In this document: positions 62,346-64,000 of the stretch, one piece after another | Position numbering within the stretch: position 1 is the first letter of the stretch | How the letters are laid out: the number at the start of each line of letters is the position of its first letter | DNA from: Chloroflexota bacterium | GTDB lineage: Bacteria; Chloroflexota; Anaerolineae; Promineifilales; Promineifilaceae | Length of the DNA stretch: 64,000 bases | Reading direction: 5' to 3' | NCBI GenBank assembly: GCA_014584575.1 | Contig: JACTMP010000022.1 | Span: 1-64,000, forward strand | The notes under the pieces: generated by a model | Seen by the model: the letters and a program-made list of their open reading frames with translations, nothing else | What the model was told of the DNA's origin: nothing | The model's database searches: none | Program-made: the position numbers and the translations under genes

Positions 62346-64000
62346 ATGAATCTGCATGGGTTTGAGTTAATTCAGGAAACACATATTGACGAGTTGAACA
62401 GCAAGGCGACGTTGTACCGGCATGTGAAGACGGGGGCGGAACTGTTGTCGGTGGAGAACGATGACGAGAACAAGGCGTTTGGCATCACCTTCCGCACGCC
62501 GCCGGAAGATTCCACCGGGCTGCCGCACATCATGGAGCATTCGGTGTTGGGCGGCTCGCGCAAGTACCCGGTGAAGGAGCCGTTTATTGAACTGGCGAAG
62601 GGGTCGTTTAAGACCTTTTTGAATGCCTTTACGGCCGCCGACTTCACCACCTATCCCGTGGCCACCACGAACAACAAAGAGTTGTATAACCTGGTGGATG
62701 TGTACCTGGATGCGGTTTTTCATCCGCTGATCACGCCCCACCATCTGGAGCAGGAAGGGTGGCATTATGAATTGAACAGCCCGGACGAGCCGCTCATTTA
62801 CAAGGGCATTGTTTTTAACGAGATGAAGGGGGCGTATTCGTCGCCGGAGGGGGTGCTGTATAAGGCGGTGAAGGAGGAGTTGTTCCCGGATAATGTGTAC
62901 CGGCATGATTCCGGCGGCGACCCGACGGTGATGCCCAATCTGACCTATGAGCAGTTCCGCAGCTTCCACGAGACCTATTACCATCCGTCCAATGCCCGCA
63001 TCTTTTTCTATGGCGATGATGACCCGGAGAAGCGGCTGGCGCTGCTGGATGAATATCTGAGCGGCTTTGAGGCGGCCAAAGTGGACTCGGCCATCCCTTT
63101 GCATAAGCCATTTGTGGAGCCGAAACGGGTGACACGGCCGTATGCCGTCACCGCCGATGGCGAACAAAAAGCGTATGTCAGCCTCAACTGGGTGCTGCCG
63201 GAAATCCTCGACCCGGCGCTGCAAATGGCGCTGAGTGTGATGTCCTATGCGGTGGTCAGCACGCCCGCCTCGCCGCTGCGTAAGGCGTTGATGGATTCTG
63301 GATTGGGGTCGGACACGATTGGCGGCGGCATTTCCGGGGCGCTGCGCCAGGCCACCTTTTCCACCGGACTGAAAGGGGTGGAACTGGCGAATGTGGACAA
63401 AGTGGAGCCGCTGGTGTTGCAGACACTCGAACGATTGGCCGCCGAGGGCATTGACCCGGAGATGATTGAGGCGGCGATTAACACCATCGAATTTAGCCTG
63501 CGCGAGAATAATACCGGCTCCTTCCCGCGGGGCCTGTCGTTGATGATCCGGGCGCTGCGGAATTGGGTGTATGATTTTGACCCGGTGGAGCCGTTGCAAT
63601 ATGAAGCGCCGTTGACGGCCGTCAAAACTCAACTCGCCGCCAACCCCGCCTATTTGCAAGAACTAATCCGCACCTACCTGCTGGCCAACAACCATCGCGT
63701 GACGCTGGTGTTGCAGCCAGACCCGGCATTGCAGGCGCGGATGGACGCGGAGGAGAAGGCGAAGCTCACGGCCGTGCAATCCCGCCTCAACGAACGCCAG
63801 ATTGAGGACATCATCGCCACCACGCAGCAGCTAAAGGCGTTGCAAGAAAAGCCGGACGATCCCGCCGCTCTCGCCGCCATCCCCCGACTGACGCTGGCCG
63901 ACCTGGACAGGGAAAACAAACCCATCCCCTTTGCCCGCGAGACGATAAACGGGGCAGAGGTGATCACCCATGACCTGTTTACCAACGGTATTGTCTACCT
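62346..64000 (+). CDS. M16C presequence-type metalloprotease, 5' part (truncated by the window end)
   Basis: About 551 codons are visible from the ATG at 62346 to the window end, without a stop. The inverted zinc motif HxxEH is present (His61, Glu64, His65 in PHIMEHSVLGG), and the downstream block RKYPVKEPFIELAKGS is typical of the PreP (presequence protease) family, which has about 970-1000 residues. PreP degrades unfolded peptides. The C-terminal half lies outside the window. Opposite-strand frames in this region are spurious. Confidence 0.93.
   Translation, partial: MNLHGFELIQETHIDELNSKATLYRHVKTGAELLSVENDDENKAFGITFRTPPEDSTGLPHIMEHSVLGGSRKYPVKEPFIELAKGSFKTFLNAFTAADFTTYPVATTNNKELYNLVDVYLDAVFHPLITPHHLEQEGWHYELNSPDEPLIYKGIVFNEMKGAYSSPEGVLYKAVKEELFPDNVYRHDSGGDPTVMPNLTYEQFRSFHETYYHPSNARIFFYGDDDPEKRLALLDEYLSGFEAAKVDSAIPLHKPFVEPKRVTRPYAVTADGEQKAYVSLNWVLPEILDPALQMALSVMSYAVVSTPASPLRKALMDSGLGSDTIGGGISGALRQATFSTGLKGVELANVDKVEPLVLQTLERLAAEGIDPEMIEAAINTIEFSLRENNTGSFPRGLSLMIRALRNWVYDFDPVEPLQYEAPLTAVKTQLAANPAYLQELIRTYLLANNHRVTLVLQPDPALQARMDAEEKAKLTAVQSRLNERQIEDIIATTQQLKALQEKPDDPAALAAIPRLTLADLDRENKPIPFARETINGAEVITHDLFTNGIVY

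Noticed and set aside
62367-63659. 430-codon frame opposite the M16C protease
   Set aside because: The protease has its zinc motif and family blocks in the forward frame, and the reverse frame has a biased composition.

Overview
The window looks like chromosome of a free-living bacterium, most probably a Chloroflexota (Anaerolineae-like) member. That assignment is inferred from protein style: lipoproteins with Thr/Pro-rich PTATPT tracts, HtrA, SH3b, LysM and TolB-like proteins, a threonine synthase with an N-terminal Zn-ribbon, and a TrpB2-type tryptophan synthase under a T-box. Outer-membrane genes are not seen. GC is roughly 55-58% outside the rRNA genes. Two genome-wide signatures stand out. 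The palindromic octamer ACGGCCGT is hugely over-represented (about 140 copies by hand count, none inside the rRNA genes). Many intergenic gaps are filled by families of short tandem, inverted repeats with 7-8 bp units.

Layout. 1-4.4 kb: rRNA operon on the minus strand (16S, tRNA-Ile, tRNA-Ala, 5' two thirds of 23S) with a consensus promoter, a pre-16S processing stem and a boxA. 4.5-10.1 kb: HD hydrolase, HtrA-like lipoprotein protease, and a two-gene unit of tail-anchored GMC oxidoreductase and aldehyde dehydrogenase. 10.3-12.9 kb: parA-parB and a convergent OmpR-type regulator. 13-18 kb: SH3b lipoprotein, long aldo/keto reductase, DUF6504-like protein, TolB-like lipoprotein and radical SAM/HhH protein. 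18.4-26 kb: membrane proteins (DUF1361, DUF4173, VanZ), a LuxR-type two-component system and an MBL hydrolase; this stretch carries most of the AATCTCC repeats.

26-29.4 kb is the least recognisable part: an unrecognised DNA-binding-like protein with a repeat embedded in frame, a candidate small RNA with its own promoter and terminator, an ExeA/TniB-like ATPase and a small partner. 29.5-36.4 kb: threonine synthase, SET-domain protein, and a translationally coupled pair of Ser/Thr kinase and PQQ-propeller/TPR/death-like-domain protein, then a pseudogene. 36.6-43.1 kb: gyrA, a cold-shock-domain protein, cell-wall proteins (LysM; lytic transglycosylase plus M23) and an aspartic-protease cassette. 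43.1-47.1 kb: peptide ABC transporter (OppC, OppB and a substrate-binding protein that appears circularly permuted). 47.3-55.1 kb: PolX, a cNMP/PP2C regulator, an SH3b protein and two divergent multi-pass membrane proteins sharing a C-terminal beta domain. 55.2-60.5 kb: a Trp T-box leader and trpB2-trpE-trpS-trpG. 60.6-64 kb: methyltransferase, a hypothetical-HNH pair and a truncated M16C presequence-type protease.

How they connect. The trp genes form one tRNA-Trp-sensing regulon unit. The kinase and the propeller/EAD protein look like a signalling or conflict module. The GMC and aldehyde dehydrogenase pair could oxidise an alcohol to an acid at the membrane. All counts and repeat comparisons were made by eye, and no database search was run.
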